This document shows positions 1 through 9,183 of a stretch of 64,000 nt of DNA, in pieces; within the stretch, counting starts at the first letter, position 1; each line of letters begins with the position of its first letter. Below the pieces are notes generated by a model, which saw nothing but the letters and a program-made list of their open reading frames with translations, ran no database searches and was not told the origin of the DNA. Made by a program: the position numbers and the translations under genes. The stretch comes from Nostoc sp. 'Peltigera membranacea cyanobiont' 210A (lineage in GTDB: Bacteria; Cyanobacteriota; Cyanobacteriia; Cyanobacteriales; Nostocaceae): contig NZ_NOLJ01000011.1 in the NCBI RefSeq assembly GCF_002246015.1, positions 168,079 through 232,078 of the forward strand, read 5' to 3'.

Positions 1-89
1 CCCCAGTCCCCAATCCCCAGTCCCCAATTTAAGTTTCTCATTAGTCTGTCTGAATCAATCTTCAGACTCAGGACTTAGGACTCAAGACT

Positions 90-1940
90 TTGTTCCGTGG
101 TAATATCAGTGACACGAAACCGCAAAAAGCCGTGGCTACTGTATTAAAATCTCATCGGGCATCAAGAAGGCGTAAACATTCAGCGCATCCTCTCCAGCGT
201 TTGCTTGAGTATGGACACCAGTATCGTAAACAAATTTGGCTGGCGACTACTTATTCTACCCTCAATAAATTTTTCGACTTAGCACCACCCGGCTTAATTG
301 GCGTGGCGGTGGATGTGGTAGTCAAGCAACAGGATTCCATAATTGCACAGTTAGGGGTACGGGATGTCTTTCAACAATTTTTGATTATTTCCTTCCTGAC
401 TGTGGTCATTTGGATACTAGAATCGGTTTTTGAGTACGCCTATGCTCGACTTTGGCGGAATTTGGCTCAGAATATTCAGCATGACTTGCGTTTGGATGCA
501 TACAAACATTTGCAAGAGTTGGAATTGGCTTATTTTGAAGAACGCAGCACTGGCGGTTTAATGTCTATCCTCAGTGATGATATTAACCAATTAGAGCGGT
601 TTTTGGATGGGGGAGCGAATGATATCATCCAAGTTTCTGCAACTGTTCTAATTATTGGCGCTGCTTTCTTTATTTTGGCTCCTAGTGTAGCGTGGATGGC
701 TTTGTCACCGATGCCATTTATCCTCTGGGGTTCTTTTGCCTACCAACGATTACTTGCACCTCGCTACGCCGAAGTACGAGAAAAGGTAGGTTTCCTGAAT
801 TCGCGGTTGTCAAACAATATCAGCGGAATTACTACTATTAAAAGTTTCACATCTGAAGCTTATGAAGCCTCTCGTTTGGAATTAGATAGTGACGCTTATC
901 GCCGCAGTAATTCTAAGGCAATTACTCTTTCTGCTGCTTTTGTCCCGCTAATTCGGATGCTGATTTTGGTGGGGTTCACGGCATTACTTTTGTATGGCGG
1001 GATGGCTGCGGTTTCGGGAGCAATGTCTGTAGGTACTTACAGCGTATTAGTTTTTTTAATTCAGCGATTGCTGTGGCCTTTAACTAGATTAGGCGAAACA
1101 TTTGACCAATATCAAAGGGCAATGGCTTCTACTAATCGAGTCATGAATTTATTAGATACTCCTATCGCCATTCATACAGGTGACGTAGCGTTACCTGTGG
1201 ATGAAGTGCGCGGGGAAGTGCAATTTAACAATGTTTATTTTGCCTATAAAGATAGATTTCCAGTAATTAAAAATCTGTCTTTGGATATTCCGGCGGGGAA
1301 AACTATTGCAATTGTCGGTTCTACCGGTTCTGGTAAAAGCACTTTAGTCAAACTCTTGTTGCGGTTGTATGAGGTGCAAGCTGGAAGTATTACTCTCGAT
1401 GGTATTGATTTGCAAAGTTTGAATTTGCAAGATTTACGGCGCTGCATCGGTTTGGTGAGTCAGGATGTCTTTCTATTTCATGGCACTGTAGCGGAGAATA
1501 TTGCCTATGGCAGCTTTGAGACTAGAGAGCAAGAAATCATCACGGCAGCGAAGATAGCCGAGGCGCACGAATTTATTATTGAATTGCCCGAAGGTTATGA
1601 GACAATTGTGGGGGAAAGAGGACAAAAGTTATCTGGTGGACAAAGACAACGGATTGCGATCGCCCGTGCAGTCTTAAAGAATCCCCCCATTCTGATTTTA
1701 GATGAAGCGACCTCGGCAGTGGATAATGAGACAGAAGCGGCAATCCAGCGATCGCTAGAACGGATTACAGTAGATAGAACTACAATTGCGATCGCTCATC
1801 GTCTTTCCACTATCCGCAATGCCGATTGCATTTATGTCATGGAACATGGGAAATTAGTAGAGTCGGGAACCCATGAGCAATTGCTGGAGAAAGACGGTAT
1901 TTATTCCGGGCTCTGGCGTGTACAGTCAGGTTTAAGATAA
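90..1940 (+). CDS. ABC transporter, fused permease/ATPase (exporter, MsbA/MdlB type)
   Basis: A half-size exporter with an N-terminal transmembrane domain (about residues 40-350) and a C-terminal nucleotide-binding domain. Visible ATPase motifs are the Walker [10 protein letters not shown] (residues 410-418), the signature LSGGQRQR near 514-521, the Walker B ILILDEA and the switch histidine in AIAHRLST. Such proteins work as dimers in the inner membrane and export lipids, peptides or drugs; the substrate cannot be read from sequence. The reading frame opens with TTG at 90; an in-frame GTG at 132 is an equally plausible start, as the region before 90 is intergenic repeat with no clear ribosome site. 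About 616 residues is normal for the family. Confidence 0.93.
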   Translation: MFRGNISDTKPQKAVATVLKSHRASRRRKHSAHPLQRLLEYGHQYRKQIWLATTYSTLNKFFDLAPPGLIGVAVDVVVKQQDSIIAQLGVRDVFQQFLIISFLTVVIWILESVFEYAYARLWRNLAQNIQHDLRLDAYKHLQELELAYFEERSTGGLMSILSDDINQLERFLDGGANDIIQVSATVLIIGAAFFILAPSVAWMALSPMPFILWGSFAYQRLLAPRYAEVREKVGFLNSRLSNNISGITTIKSFTSEAYEASRLELDSDAYRRSNSKAITLSAAFVPLIRMLILVGFTALLLYGGMAAVSGAMSVGTYSVLVFLIQRLLWPLTRLGETFDQYQRAMASTNRVMNLLDTPIAIHTGDVALPVDEVRGEVQFNNVYFAYKDRFPVIKNLSLDIPAGKTIAIVGSTGSGKSTLVKLLLRLYEVQAGSITLDGIDLQSLNLQDLRRCIGLVSQDVFLFHGTVAENIAYGSFETREQEIITAAKIAEAHEFIIELPEGYETIVGERGQKLSGGQRQRIAIARAVLKNPPILILDEATSAVDNETEAAIQRSLERITVDRTTIAIAHRLSTIRNADCIYVMEHGKLVESGTHEQLLEKDGIYSGLWRVQSGLR

Positions 1941-1978
1941 GTTTCGCCTATTGTCTGTGTCTTCATTACGAATTATTT

Positions 1979-2407
1979 ATGTTTTTTGGTAATAGTCAAC
2001 CAGAATCAGGTGATACTAAGTGGCGTCGCCAGTTGGATAAGTTTGTCAAAGCAAATCAGCAAGAGTTGGCGGCGCTGTTTTGGGGATTGTGGTTAGCAAA
2101 TGGTGACAGTCAGGGTACTGTTGGTATTGATTTGCAGCCAACGCCGCATTTTGTTTATTGTCCGAAAGAACAGATAGAAAATTTAAATATTAAGGTTGAA
2201 AATCGGCTTCAAGAAATTTTGGGGATTGTTGAGAATCATCAGCCGGATGTAGAAGTTGTGATGATTGGGATTGGGAAGGGGGAAATTAAGTTAATTCAGT
2301 TTGCACCGGAACCAGCACCACCGATTTGTTTTGAGGAAGTTGGGAAGGATGTGGATGGGTTATTGGATGTGTTGGAAGAGAGGATGAGGGGGGAGATTGT
2401 TTTTTAA
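1979..2407 (+). CDS. ccmS: CcmS-like beta-carboxysome assembly chaperone (conserved cyanobacterial protein)
   Basis: A 142-residue soluble, acidic protein with conserved stretches such as WGLWLANGDSQGTVGIDLQP and the proline-rich FAPEPAPP near the end. I recall this pattern from the cyanobacterial family now called CcmS, which binds the carboxysome shell protein CcmK and helps shell assembly; this is recognition by memory, not a search. The call is favoured by context: ccmK3-ccmK4 and a McdA/McdB-like pair lie within 8 kb. It starts 38 bases after the ABC transporter stop and could be co-transcribed with it. If the family call is wrong, it remains a conserved cyanobacterial protein of unknown function. 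Confidence 0.55.
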   Translation: MFFGNSQPESGDTKWRRQLDKFVKANQQELAALFWGLWLANGDSQGTVGIDLQPTPHFVYCPKEQIENLNIKVENRLQEILGIVENHQPDVEVVMIGIGKGEIKLIQFAPEPAPPICFEEVGKDVDGLLDVLEERMRGEIVF

Positions 2408-2472
2408 CGCAAAGGGACGCGGAGGGAAGCGCAGAGGAACGCGGAGGAGGAGAAGAACTCTGCGCTTGTTGT
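2408..2472. repeat. Interspersed Nostoc-type purine-rich repeat
   Basis: Short intergenic stretch between convergent genes made of GGACGCGGAGG and CGCAGAGG-like words. The same style of words, on either strand, recurs at 17600-17630 and 31615-31650. No gene is visible. Confidence 0.5.
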
Positions 2473-4053
2473 TTAGTTGATTGCTTTGTGGAAATCTGGG
2501 TAAGTTAGATTTTCGGCACAATACCAGATGATGTTAAACATAGCTTCGTAGCGATAAGAACTGTTTTTGTAGAACTGTTCACTCAGATAGTCTTTTAGGG
2601 TTATGACTACTTGTGATAAATGTTCTCTTTGGAGGATTTTCGTCAAGCTTTCTGCTATATCCAATAAACAGGATTCATAAGATAGTTGATGTGTGGGTTT
2701 AAGGCTGAATTCGTTTTCGTAGTCATCATATTCCTGAAAATTCTCAATGTCCTGAACAAGAAGAAGGACAGCTTGTTTTAGCCTCTCTTTAACTAATTTA
2801 TTGCCTAGATCGAGTTGTTCTAGATTTTGAATAGCATCTACTAAACTTTGAGATGCTTGCAAACGCATGAATCTATTTTGACTACTTTCACGTATTTGGA
2901 ATAAAGTAGCGATCGCCTTTGGATTACCTGAATCAATTTTCACTAAACCTTCGGCTGCATACAAACGTTCCCATTCATCCTCAGAGGCTTGATGCTCAGT
3001 AGTTTCAAGTATCTGGAATAACATTTTAATAGCCACCTTATTACCTGTAGCGATCGCAGTTTTATATTCTGGATCGATTTTCAGTAAATACGTTGCAACG
3101 CGATTTATAAGAGATGCACTTACAGAAGTTTCGAGGATATAGGCTAAACTCTTGAGTGCGACTGCATTACCTGGATCGATTTGCCATAAAGCCTGAGCTG
3201 CATCAAAGCAGATTTTATCACCTTGGTTGATTTGCAAGAATTTTATCAGGGAGGCGATCGCAGTTTGATCGCCCACAGCAATTTTTCCCAAACCTGCGAT
3301 CGCATAACAACAATTGTCCTTATTTAGTGTCGTCTCCATAAGGTGAATTAATGCGGCGATCGCAATTGAATTACCCACAGCAATTTTTCCCAAATCCATG
3401 ATTGCGAAAAAATTTATTTCTTCGCTCAATGTTGTCTCTATGGTTTGGACTAACGAGGCGATCGCAGTTTCATCACCAACTGGTATTTCCCCAGGATTTT
3501 GACTAATCTGGCAGAATGTTTGTGTATTTTCAACAACTGGTGTTAACAAAGTTAAAGCAGCGATCGCACTTTTATTACCCGGATCGAGTGTTCCTAATTT
3601 CTCGGCTGCAACGCGGAGAATTGAACGACTTTCTGTAGTATGAACCAAATGCACAAAAGCAGCAATTACCCGTTTTCTATCGGTTAATTCCAGCGTTTTT
3701 CTAGCTGTCTTCACCAATGGTTTTGGTAATATCTGCCAATCTCGCTTATCTTGCCGAAAATAGGCATAACTCCATTTGAGCAGTTGTTCTACAATTGCAT
3801 CACCCAAACTACATTCTGGGAACTGGGATAAAGCCTCAGCCGCCAAAAAATAGGCGCGATACCGATAAAAATCGCCGCAACCGTCATCAAAATCTATTAA
3901 AGCTTGGATAAAATCTTCTTTCTGCTGCTTATCTACATCCTTTTGGCTGAACCAGTGGAGAATCTCTGCTTTCCACTCCGGCTCAAAGATGCGGTAAGTG
4001 CCTTGATTTAAATTGCTGCGATCGTGGTTAAAGAAATACTGCCAATCATGCAT
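2473..4053 (-). CDS. HEAT-like repeat protein
   Basis: A 526-residue protein built from helical repeats of roughly 40-50 residues, each with a core like LGKIAVGNSIAIAALIHLM or IDPGNKSAIAALTLL. This PBS-lyase/HEAT-like pattern is common in cyanobacterial scaffolds, phycobilin lyases and C-terminal extensions of NACHT proteins. No lyase motif, catalytic domain, signal peptide or membrane segment is visible, so a protein-protein scaffold role is the most that can be said. Many repeats are encoded around GCGATCGC octamers, a HIP1 bias typical of the host. It ends facing the CcmS-like gene (convergent). Confidence 0.8.
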   Translation of the reverse strand: MHDWQYFFNHDRSNLNQGTYRIFEPEWKAEILHWFSQKDVDKQQKEDFIQALIDFDDGCGDFYRYRAYFLAAEALSQFPECSLGDAIVEQLLKWSYAYFRQDKRDWQILPKPLVKTARKTLELTDRKRVIAAFVHLVHTTESRSILRVAAEKLGTLDPGNKSAIAALTLLTPVVENTQTFCQISQNPGEIPVGDETAIASLVQTIETTLSEEINFFAIMDLGKIAVGNSIAIAALIHLMETTLNKDNCCYAIAGLGKIAVGDQTAIASLIKFLQINQGDKICFDAAQALWQIDPGNAVALKSLAYILETSVSASLINRVATYLLKIDPEYKTAIATGNKVAIKMLFQILETTEHQASEDEWERLYAAEGLVKIDSGNPKAIATLFQIRESSQNRFMRLQASQSLVDAIQNLEQLDLGNKLVKERLKQAVLLLVQDIENFQEYDDYENEFSLKPTHQLSYESCLLDIAESLTKILQREHLSQVVITLKDYLSEQFYKNSSYRYEAMFNIIWYCAENLTYPDFHKAIN

Positions 4054-4165
4054 TGCCTCCTACCCACTGCGAGATGTGGGACGAAAGGGACTTAAATGAA
4101 TCTTGCTACATCAGATGGCTTGCTGTCAAGTCTGGATGCAATAAGGATCTGTAAAGTTTTCCCTC

Positions 4166-4573
4166 TTATGACTCAAAAAAAGCAGCAGGCGAAATATGAA
4201 AAAACTCTGCAAGTTTGCGAATATGGTTAACTGTTAGCTTCCTCTGTCCACTCAAAACTTCAGATACAATAGACTCGGTTTTAAAGATAGGAATTAAGTC
4301 TTTCTGTCGCAAACCAAATTCGGCAATCATTGCTTGAAGTAATTCTACGCCATGAATATCAGGTATAGAATGATGTTTTTGTTCATACTCATAAACCAGA
4401 GTACCTAAAACATTGAGATAGTCTTGTTCATCTGGTGTTAATTCACCTTTATCAATCAAGGAATCAATGACTTCTTGCGTAGCCACTAATTCTTCCTCGG
4501 AAGTTACAGGACGAGGAGGAAATGATTTGAGTAATTCAATATACGTTTTAGTAACAGGTGTTCCAGGGGTCAT
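4166..4573 (-). CDS. HigA-type antitoxin, XRE helix-turn-helix
   Basis: A 135-residue protein whose C-terminal 50 residues form a Cro/C1-type helix-turn-helix (LRQKDLIPIFKTESIVSEVL then SGQRKLTVNHIRKLAEFF). The N-terminal half is acidic, as in HigA antitoxins that precede or follow a HigB toxin of the Pfam HigB_toxin type. The toxin gene lies upstream on the same strand, but separated by 226 bases rather than the usual few; that gap holds a decayed CRISPR-like duplication. The protein should neutralise the toxin and repress the promoter. Confidence 0.85.
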   Translation of the reverse strand: MTPGTPVTKTYIELLKSFPPRPVTSEEELVATQEVIDSLIDKGELTPDEQDYLNVLGTLVYEYEQKHHSIPDIHGVELLQAMIAEFGLRQKDLIPIFKTESIVSEVLSGQRKLTVNHIRKLAEFFHISPAAFFES

Positions 4574-4591
4574 TTTGCCACATATTTGATT

Positions 4592-4628
4592 GTTTCAATC
4601 CCTAATAGGGATTTTGATTAATTGGAAC
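4592..4628 (-). repeat. CRISPR-like 37-bp repeat, copy A
   Basis: A 37-base unit with an internal inverted repeat (AATCCCTAATAGGGATT). Read on the minus strand it begins GTTCCAATTAATC and ends ATTGAAAC, the 8-base handle typical of cyanobacterial type I-D/III repeats. There is no cas gene in the window. The next unit starts 40 bases later, at 4669. Confidence 0.65.
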
Positions 4629-4744
4629 TCAAACACTTATGCTCATATTACTATCCAAATATCTCAGAGCTTCAATCCCTAATAGGGGATTTTAATTAAT
4701 TATAACTTAGGAATTATGTTCATATTACTATCTATATATTTGAG
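4592..4744. repeat. Tandem ~77-bp duplication containing CRISPR-like repeat and conserved 'spacer'
   Basis: Unit A is 4592-4668 and unit B is 4669-4744, with a third start (GCTTCAA) at 4745. Both units begin with the CRISPR-like repeat (B is degenerate, with one extra G and several substitutions), and the stretch after it is also related: TATGCTCATATTACTATC at 4638-4655 against TATGTTCATATTACTATC at 4715-4732. Real CRISPR spacers are unrelated to each other, so this is a duplicated segment or an array with a repeated spacer that has decayed. It lies between toxin and antitoxin genes. Confidence 0.7.
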
Positions 4745-4799
4745 GCTTCAAGGTCTAAAAATGATTTGTAAAATTGTTATCCTAAAATAATAGTTAGCA

Positions 4800-5102
4800 T
4801 CAAGCGAACCAAAGATCATTTTTCCACTCATCTTTGTCATATTCGGCATGTGTCAAGATATGGCGAATAAAGACTTTTTGGCATTTGTAATCTACTAAAG
4901 TAATAAGTCGATAATTATTACCACTTATGTTAAAAACTGTGAAATTACCGACTTGATCGGCTGAGGGAAAAGCCTGGTGTAACTCTACCAAATTCTGCCA
5001 CTCTGCTACAGATGTCAGTTTGTACCATAACCGCAGGCTGGTTTGTGCATTAGAGTGCTTTTCCCAGAACTCAACAAGTCTTGCACGACTGATAATGTGC
5101 AT
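4800..5102 (-). CDS. HigB-type mRNA interferase toxin
   Basis: A 100-residue basic protein beginning MHIISRARLVEFW and containing SLRLWYKLTSVAEWQN, the FNISGNNYRLITLVDYK core and a C-terminal ILTHAEYDKDEW segment. This is the pattern of the HigB_toxin family, RelE-fold ribosome-associated mRNA interferases. It precedes its presumed HigA antitoxin on the same strand. The reading frame looks complete, so the toxin is probably active if expressed. Confidence 0.87.
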   Translation of the reverse strand: MHIISRARLVEFWEKHSNAQTSLRLWYKLTSVAEWQNLVELHQAFPSADQVGNFTVFNISGNNYRLITLVDYKCQKVFIRHILTHAEYDKDEWKNDLWFA

Positions 5103-5212
5103 AAATTTTTAGTACATAGTATTTTTTCATGTGAGTGTTTCTTGACCGGGTACGAGATTATCTTAGCAAATTGCGAAGTTAGGATGGGCATTTTAATACC
5201 CACCCTAATTGC

Positions 5213-6595
5213 CTAAACTAGCGCTGGTGTATTTGCACGCTTAACTTGATGTGTAGCAACCATCCGCATTCCGGCTGGTGCAGCTAAAGTTAACCCACGG
5301 CGCACAGGACGCACGGGACGTTTATTCACTAGCGAAACTTGAAATTCTGACAAAACAGTTGCCAAGACAATTTTCATTTCATACTGGGCAAATGCCATCC
5401 CAATACAGCGACGATTACCGCCGCCAAAGGGTAAATATTCATAAGGTGAATATTGTCTTTCTAAAAACCGTTCTGGTTTGAACTGCTTGGATTGTGGGTA
5501 GACTTCTTCCCGATGATGCGCTAAATAAATACTGGGGACTATTAACGTTCCTTCTCGCAGTTCGTAACCCATAATTGTAATTGGGGTCTTCACTATCCGC
5601 GGGAAAGCAGTCATGACAATTGGGTAAATTCGTAGTGTCTCTTGGCAAACTGCTGTCAAATAGGGCAATTTACCTACACTACTCAAATCGTGGTTAACTC
5701 CAATGGTGTTGAGTTCCTTTAGCAACTTCTCACGCACCTCTGGTAAACGATCAATCCAGTAAAAAGCCCATGTCAATGCTGAAGCGGTAGTTTCATGTCC
5801 CGCAACTAGCAGCGTCATTAACTCGTCGTGTAATTCTTCATCTGACATCCCTTGACCATCGTCGTAACGAGCCGCCATCATCAAACTTAGGATATCTTGG
5901 CGATCTCGATCGAGTTCAGCCCGGCGTTCTCGAAGTAAAGCATAAATCAGTCGATCGATTTTTTGCCGTTGTTGCAGAACCCAACCCCACGGACTCCACG
6001 CACCGAAATCTTTTTGCATGAACTGGAAAAAGAAGGCGCTAGACATTACAGGCGAAGTGATGAAGTCTAGTAAGTCACTTAGCGATCGCCTCAGTTCCTC
6101 AAACAGTTCTCCATCATTCAAACCAAATACAACCCGGAGAATAACACGCAAGGTAATTTCTTGCATCGACTCACGGATCTTAAAAGGCTTACCAATTTGC
6201 CATTCATTAGTCACCTGTCGGGTTATTTCCCGAATTTCCTCGCCGTAAGCCCGCATCCTTTCGCCATGAAAGGGAGGAGCCAATAGTTGCCGTTGCCTCT
6301 GGTGGCGATCGCCATCCGCTAACATAAAGGAGCGATCGCCAAGTAAAAATCTTAGTCCTGTGTTCCCCCTCCCAACCTCAAAATGGCTGGAATCAGCAGT
6401 AAAAATCTGCTCAAGTGCTTGGGGTTGACTAAAATACACAAGATGGTTATCAGAGCTACTACTCCTGATCGTAAAAGTGTCACCGTAGATTTGGGCAAAA
6501 TCATCCACATATTTCACTGGCTGAGTAATAAACTTGATCATCCTTAGCCAGCGCGGCATTTGAGGCCCATCAGGTAGATTGTAAGTAGTTGTCAT
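5213..6595 (-). CDS. Cytochrome P450, CYP110-like
   Basis: A haem monooxygenase of about 460 residues when started at the ATG at 6595 (MTTTYNLPDGPQMPRW); the frame is open to an ATG at 6679, but the extra 28 residues are not family-like. Counting from 6679, visible motifs are the I-helix oxygen-binding VAGHETTAS, the K-helix ETLRIYP, and the haem loop FGGGNRRCIG with the ligand cysteine at residue 425. The PDGPQMPRWL start resembles cyanobacterial CYP110 enzymes, which act on fatty acids or terpenoids. The substrate is unknown, and no terpene synthase is nearby. Confidence 0.9.
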   Translation of the reverse strand: MTTTYNLPDGPQMPRWLRMIKFITQPVKYVDDFAQIYGDTFTIRSSSSDNHLVYFSQPQALEQIFTADSSHFEVGRGNTGLRFLLGDRSFMLADGDRHQRQRQLLAPPFHGERMRAYGEEIREITRQVTNEWQIGKPFKIRESMQEITLRVILRVVFGLNDGELFEELRRSLSDLLDFITSPVMSSAFFFQFMQKDFGAWSPWGWVLQQRQKIDRLIYALLRERRAELDRDRQDILSLMMAARYDDGQGMSDEELHDELMTLLVAGHETTASALTWAFYWIDRLPEVREKLLKELNTIGVNHDLSSVGKLPYLTAVCQETLRIYPIVMTAFPRIVKTPITIMGYELREGTLIVPSIYLAHHREEVYPQSKQFKPERFLERQYSPYEYLPFGGGNRRCIGMAFAQYEMKIVLATVLSEFQVSLVNKRPVRPVRRGLTLAAPAGMRMVATHQVKRANTPALV

Positions 6596-6785
6596 AGAAT
6601 TTTGTGGAGTTGATGGCTTCTGAATTTTATTGTTACGACTTTTCATGTTACTTAGGGTTACAGAAAGCGGTATATTCATGATTGGGGACTAGGGACTGGA
6701 AACTGGGAACTGAAAAAGAAGACAAAGAGGATAATAATGACTCTTGTACAGACGCGATTAATCGCCTCTCTACTCCTAACTCAGC

Positions 6786-6861
6786 ACTCAGCACGGGCTA
6801 AACGCCCCGCTCCCGCTAACAGTACTCAGCACGGGCTAAACGCCCCGCTACCGCTAACAAA
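6786..6861. repeat. Two tandem 38-bp repeats
   Basis: Two nearly identical 38-base units (6786-6823 and 6824-6861) starting ACTCAGCACGGGCTAAACGC and ending CGCTAACA plus two or three bases. A related single copy, with TACGCCCCGCTGCGCTAACA, is at about 10760-10785. These are interspersed Nostoc repeats and sit just upstream of the ParA-type gene, ending about 20 bases before its GTG. Confidence 0.75.
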
Positions 6862-6882
6862 AGGCAGCATCGGAAGTAAGCA

Positions 6883-7515
6883 GTGCCAAAAATCATCGCT
6901 ATTCTCAACGGTAAAGGAGGAGTCGGTAAAACGACTACCGCAGTCAATCTGGCTGCAAACTTTGCGAAGAAAAAAAAGGTGCTGCTGATTGATGCAGATA
7001 TTCAAGGTTCTGCCAGTTGGTGGTTTGGGCGCAGTCAGCAGGGAATGGGATTTGATTTATCTCAAGAAACCGATCCTGCACTTTTAGGTGATTTAGCAAA
7101 GATAACAGGTTACGATTTAGTAGTGGTGGATACACCTCCCGCCCTGCGCTCTGAAGCATTAGTGGCGGTAGTTGCGAACGCAGATTATCTAGTTTTGCCA
7201 ACACCCCCATCTGCAATGGATTTAGCAATCCTCGTAGAAACAGTCAAGGAAGCCGTCATCCCCTTGGGAACCCCCCATCGGGTATTGCTCACCAAAGTCG
7301 ATACGCGCAGTCTGGGGGAAGCACAAGAAGCAAAAAACACTCTGACTCGCTTAGGTATTCCTACTTGTAATACCTTCATCCGTGCCTATAAAGCTCATGA
7401 ACGAGCAGCACTAGAAGGTGTAGCGATTACTCAATGGCGGGGAGGAAACGCACGGGAGGCGGAATTAGACTACCGCCGTGCAGCTGATGAATTACAGCGT
7501 GATTGGAGAAAATAA
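6883..7515 (+). CDS. mcdA: ParA-type ATPase, probable carboxysome-positioning McdA (type 2)
   Basis: A 210-residue MinD/ParA ATPase starting with GTG. The deviant Walker A motif is KGGVGKTTT at residues 11-19, with the signature lysine K11; the ATPase also has [11 protein letters not shown] and [12 protein letters not shown]. Its gene is followed after two bases by a coiled-coil protein, with ccmK3-ccmK4 1.3 kb further on. This matches type 2 McdAB systems, in which McdA binds the nucleoid and McdB links to carboxysomes, spacing them along the cell. The ATPase family is certain; the McdA role is inferred from partner and neighbours. A plasmid-like partition ParA is the alternative, but no ParB or parS-like array is visible. 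Confidence 0.78.
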   Translation: MPKIIAILNGKGGVGKTTTAVNLAANFAKKKKVLLIDADIQGSASWWFGRSQQGMGFDLSQETDPALLGDLAKITGYDLVVVDTPPALRSEALVAVVANADYLVLPTPPSAMDLAILVETVKEAVIPLGTPHRVLLTKVDTRSLGEAQEAKNTLTRLGIPTCNTFIRAYKAHERAALEGVAITQWRGGNAREAELDYRRAADELQRDWRK

Positions 7516-7517
7516 TA

Positions 7518-8156
7518 ATGGCTAGGAAACAAAGTCTCTCTGACTTACTACAAGAAGAGGCGCAAAAATTTACACCCCCAGAAGGTGAATCTGCGATCGA
7601 AGTTACAGCAGAAAAAATTGTCGAAGAACAAGCTTCAGATGATGAGGAATCGTTAGGAGAACCACTTGAGCCAACTTCTACTAAGCGCAGTCCTACTAAA
7701 GCTGATTTAGAAGCAACTGTCAAAGAGTTGACAAGTAATCTAGAAACAAGCCACAAAAAAGAAGCATCTCTTGGACAAGAAATTACTGATTTGCAATCAA
7801 AATTATCTAAACAAAAAACATTTTCATCAGAACAAAAATCATTACTAGAACAGCTAGCAAAAGAACTTGATGAGACCAAAAAAACAGCGCTGCAACTTGC
7901 AGAAGCAAATTCCCTGCTTATAGAAGAAATTAATTCTTTCAAAAAAGAAGCAGAACAAAAAGTAGAACAAAAAGCAGAAGAGAAATCTAAACTTGTTGTC
8001 AAAGAAAATAGCGCGATCAAACCAGTAAAAGACCACTACAATCCACTTAACTACAAAAAATCACATCGGTCATCGGAAACACTCGCTCAAAATCAACCTC
8101 AAAATCAACCAAATGAGTATCCCGATAGTTCTAATGAGATGTGGTTACTTGACTAG
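7518..8156 (+). CDS. mcdB: Coiled-coil protein, probable McdB
   Basis: A 213-residue charged protein. The start is the ATG at 7518 (MARKQSLSDLLQEE), two bases after the mcdA stop; a TTG at 7503 overlaps mcdA and is less likely. The N-terminus is polar and acidic, residues about 55-155 form a Lys/Glu/Gln-rich coiled coil, and the C-terminus is disordered and Gln/Asn-rich with a lone tryptophan four residues from the end (EMWLLD). A near-terminal tryptophan, a central coiled coil and pairing with a ParA ATPase are hallmarks of McdB, the carboxysome adaptor that also forms condensates. Sequence identity between McdBs is low, so the call rests on architecture and context. Confidence 0.65.
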   Translation: MARKQSLSDLLQEEAQKFTPPEGESAIEVTAEKIVEEQASDDEESLGEPLEPTSTKRSPTKADLEATVKELTSNLETSHKKEASLGQEITDLQSKLSKQKTFSSEQKSLLEQLAKELDETKKTALQLAEANSLLIEEINSFKKEAEQKVEQKAEEKSKLVVKENSAIKPVKDHYNPLNYKKSHRSSETLAQNQPQNQPNEYPDSSNEMWLLD

Positions 8157-8167
8157 CGTCAGTTAAT

Positions 8168-8221
8168 ATTGGCTTCCCTTCGCTACCAGAACCGAACAGT
8201 ATTGGGAGAAGGGAAGCCAAT
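8168..8221. terminator. Long inverted repeat after mcdB
   Basis: Two perfect 14-base arms, ATTGGCTTCCCTTC (8168-8181) and its complement (8208-8221), with a 26-base loop. It sits between convergent genes, so it can serve as a transcription end for the mcdAB operon, though there is no immediate T run. Confidence 0.6.
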
Positions 8222-8227
8222 TCAAAG

Positions 8228-8253
8228 TCCCTCTCCCAAGCTTGGGAGAGGGA
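8228..8253. terminator. 26-bp perfect palindrome, bidirectional terminator-like
   Basis: Perfect palindrome with arms TCCCTCTCCCAAG and the complement, followed by GGGTGAGGGCTTTTTAT, in the gap between the convergent mcdB and hydrolase genes. The sequence type (CCCTCTCCC hairpin then GGTGAGGG) recurs in many cyanobacterial genomes as an interspersed element. Confidence 0.6.
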
Positions 8254-8274
8254 TTTAGGGTGAGGGCTTTTTAT

Positions 8275-9183
8275 TTATGCAAGAAGTCTAATGGGTTGAC
8301 CACAAAAGTCTAAAATATGCTGCGCGGTGATTTGTGGTTGTTCCAAGTGTGGGAGATGACCACAATCTTGAATCCACGTGAGAGTACTGTGTGGAATTGC
8401 CCTTTTAAATCTTATAGCATCCTTAGTACCCAAAATTTTATCAGAATCGCCCCACAAAATTAGCGTTTGTTGCACAATTTTTGATATGGCTGTGAATCTA
8501 AAAGCACTGTAACCACCACTTTTAGTGAAAGAAATCAGAGCTTGATTCCAACTCGGCATTTGTAGATGTAATGCGCCACAACATAACGCATCGATAGAGG
8601 CAAGAGTTTGATTTTTATATCCAATGCGAGAAACGCGATCGCGCACCTTCATATTACTCAAAAACCGAGTTGCTAAATAATCTAATGGGGAAAACATGAA
8701 TTTACTCAATGGCGAACCACCTGCTAACCCCGCACTGTCAATTAACACCAGCTTTTTGACTGCTTCTGGATAAGCCAACGTAAAATCAATCGCCGTCGCA
8801 CCGCCCATCGAAGCGCCCACTAAAATTACAGGTTGGTTAATTAGGCTTTTCCAGAAATAATAAAGATGGGTTTTAATCGCAGTTGGGCTATAGGCAATTC
8901 CTGAAAGTCTATCTGTAAAGCCAAAACCCAATAAATCCACTGCCCAAGTTTCATTATCTTCAGAAAGCAGTGGCAAAAGCCGTCGAAATTCTAATACAGA
9001 ACTGTCAAAGCCGTGAATTAATAAAATCGGAGTTCCACCACACCCTTGCTTGACAAATGTTGTGGTAACTGCTTGATTAGTTAAAGGAGTAGCGATCGCA
9101 GTTGTTTGAATACTCCGAGCTAGTGCGATCGAAGTAGGTTCTGTGAGTTGCTCAACTGCCGTAGGAAGAAAATTCGGAAACAT
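8275..9183 (-). CDS. Alpha/beta-fold hydrolase
   Basis: A 302-residue alpha/beta hydrolase. The oxyanion region is LLIHGFDSS (residues 54-62), the nucleophile elbow is GASMGG with Ser125, the acid is in WGDSDKILG (about Asp247-249) and the catalytic histidine is in CGHLPHLEQP (His277). The family covers esterases, haloperoxidase-like enzymes and chlorophyll-related hydrolases, and the substrate cannot be assigned. No signal peptide is visible, so it is probably cytosolic. It is convergent with mcdB. Confidence 0.88.
   Translation of the reverse strand: MFPNFLPTAVEQLTEPTSIALARSIQTTAIATPLTNQAVTTTFVKQGCGGTPILLIHGFDSSVLEFRRLLPLLSEDNETWAVDLLGFGFTDRLSGIAYSPTAIKTHLYYFWKSLINQPVILVGASMGGATAIDFTLAYPEAVKKLVLIDSAGLAGGSPLSKFMFSPLDYLATRFLSNMKVRDRVSRIGYKNQTLASIDALCCGALHLQMPSWNQALISFTKSGGYSAFRFTAISKIVQQTLILWGDSDKILGTKDAIRFKRAIPHSTLTWIQDCGHLPHLEQPQITAQHILDFCGQPIRLLA

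Noticed and set aside
6737-6988. 83-codon plus-strand frame before mcdA.
   Set aside because: It is mostly the 38-bp tandem repeat, then runs into mcdA in another frame.
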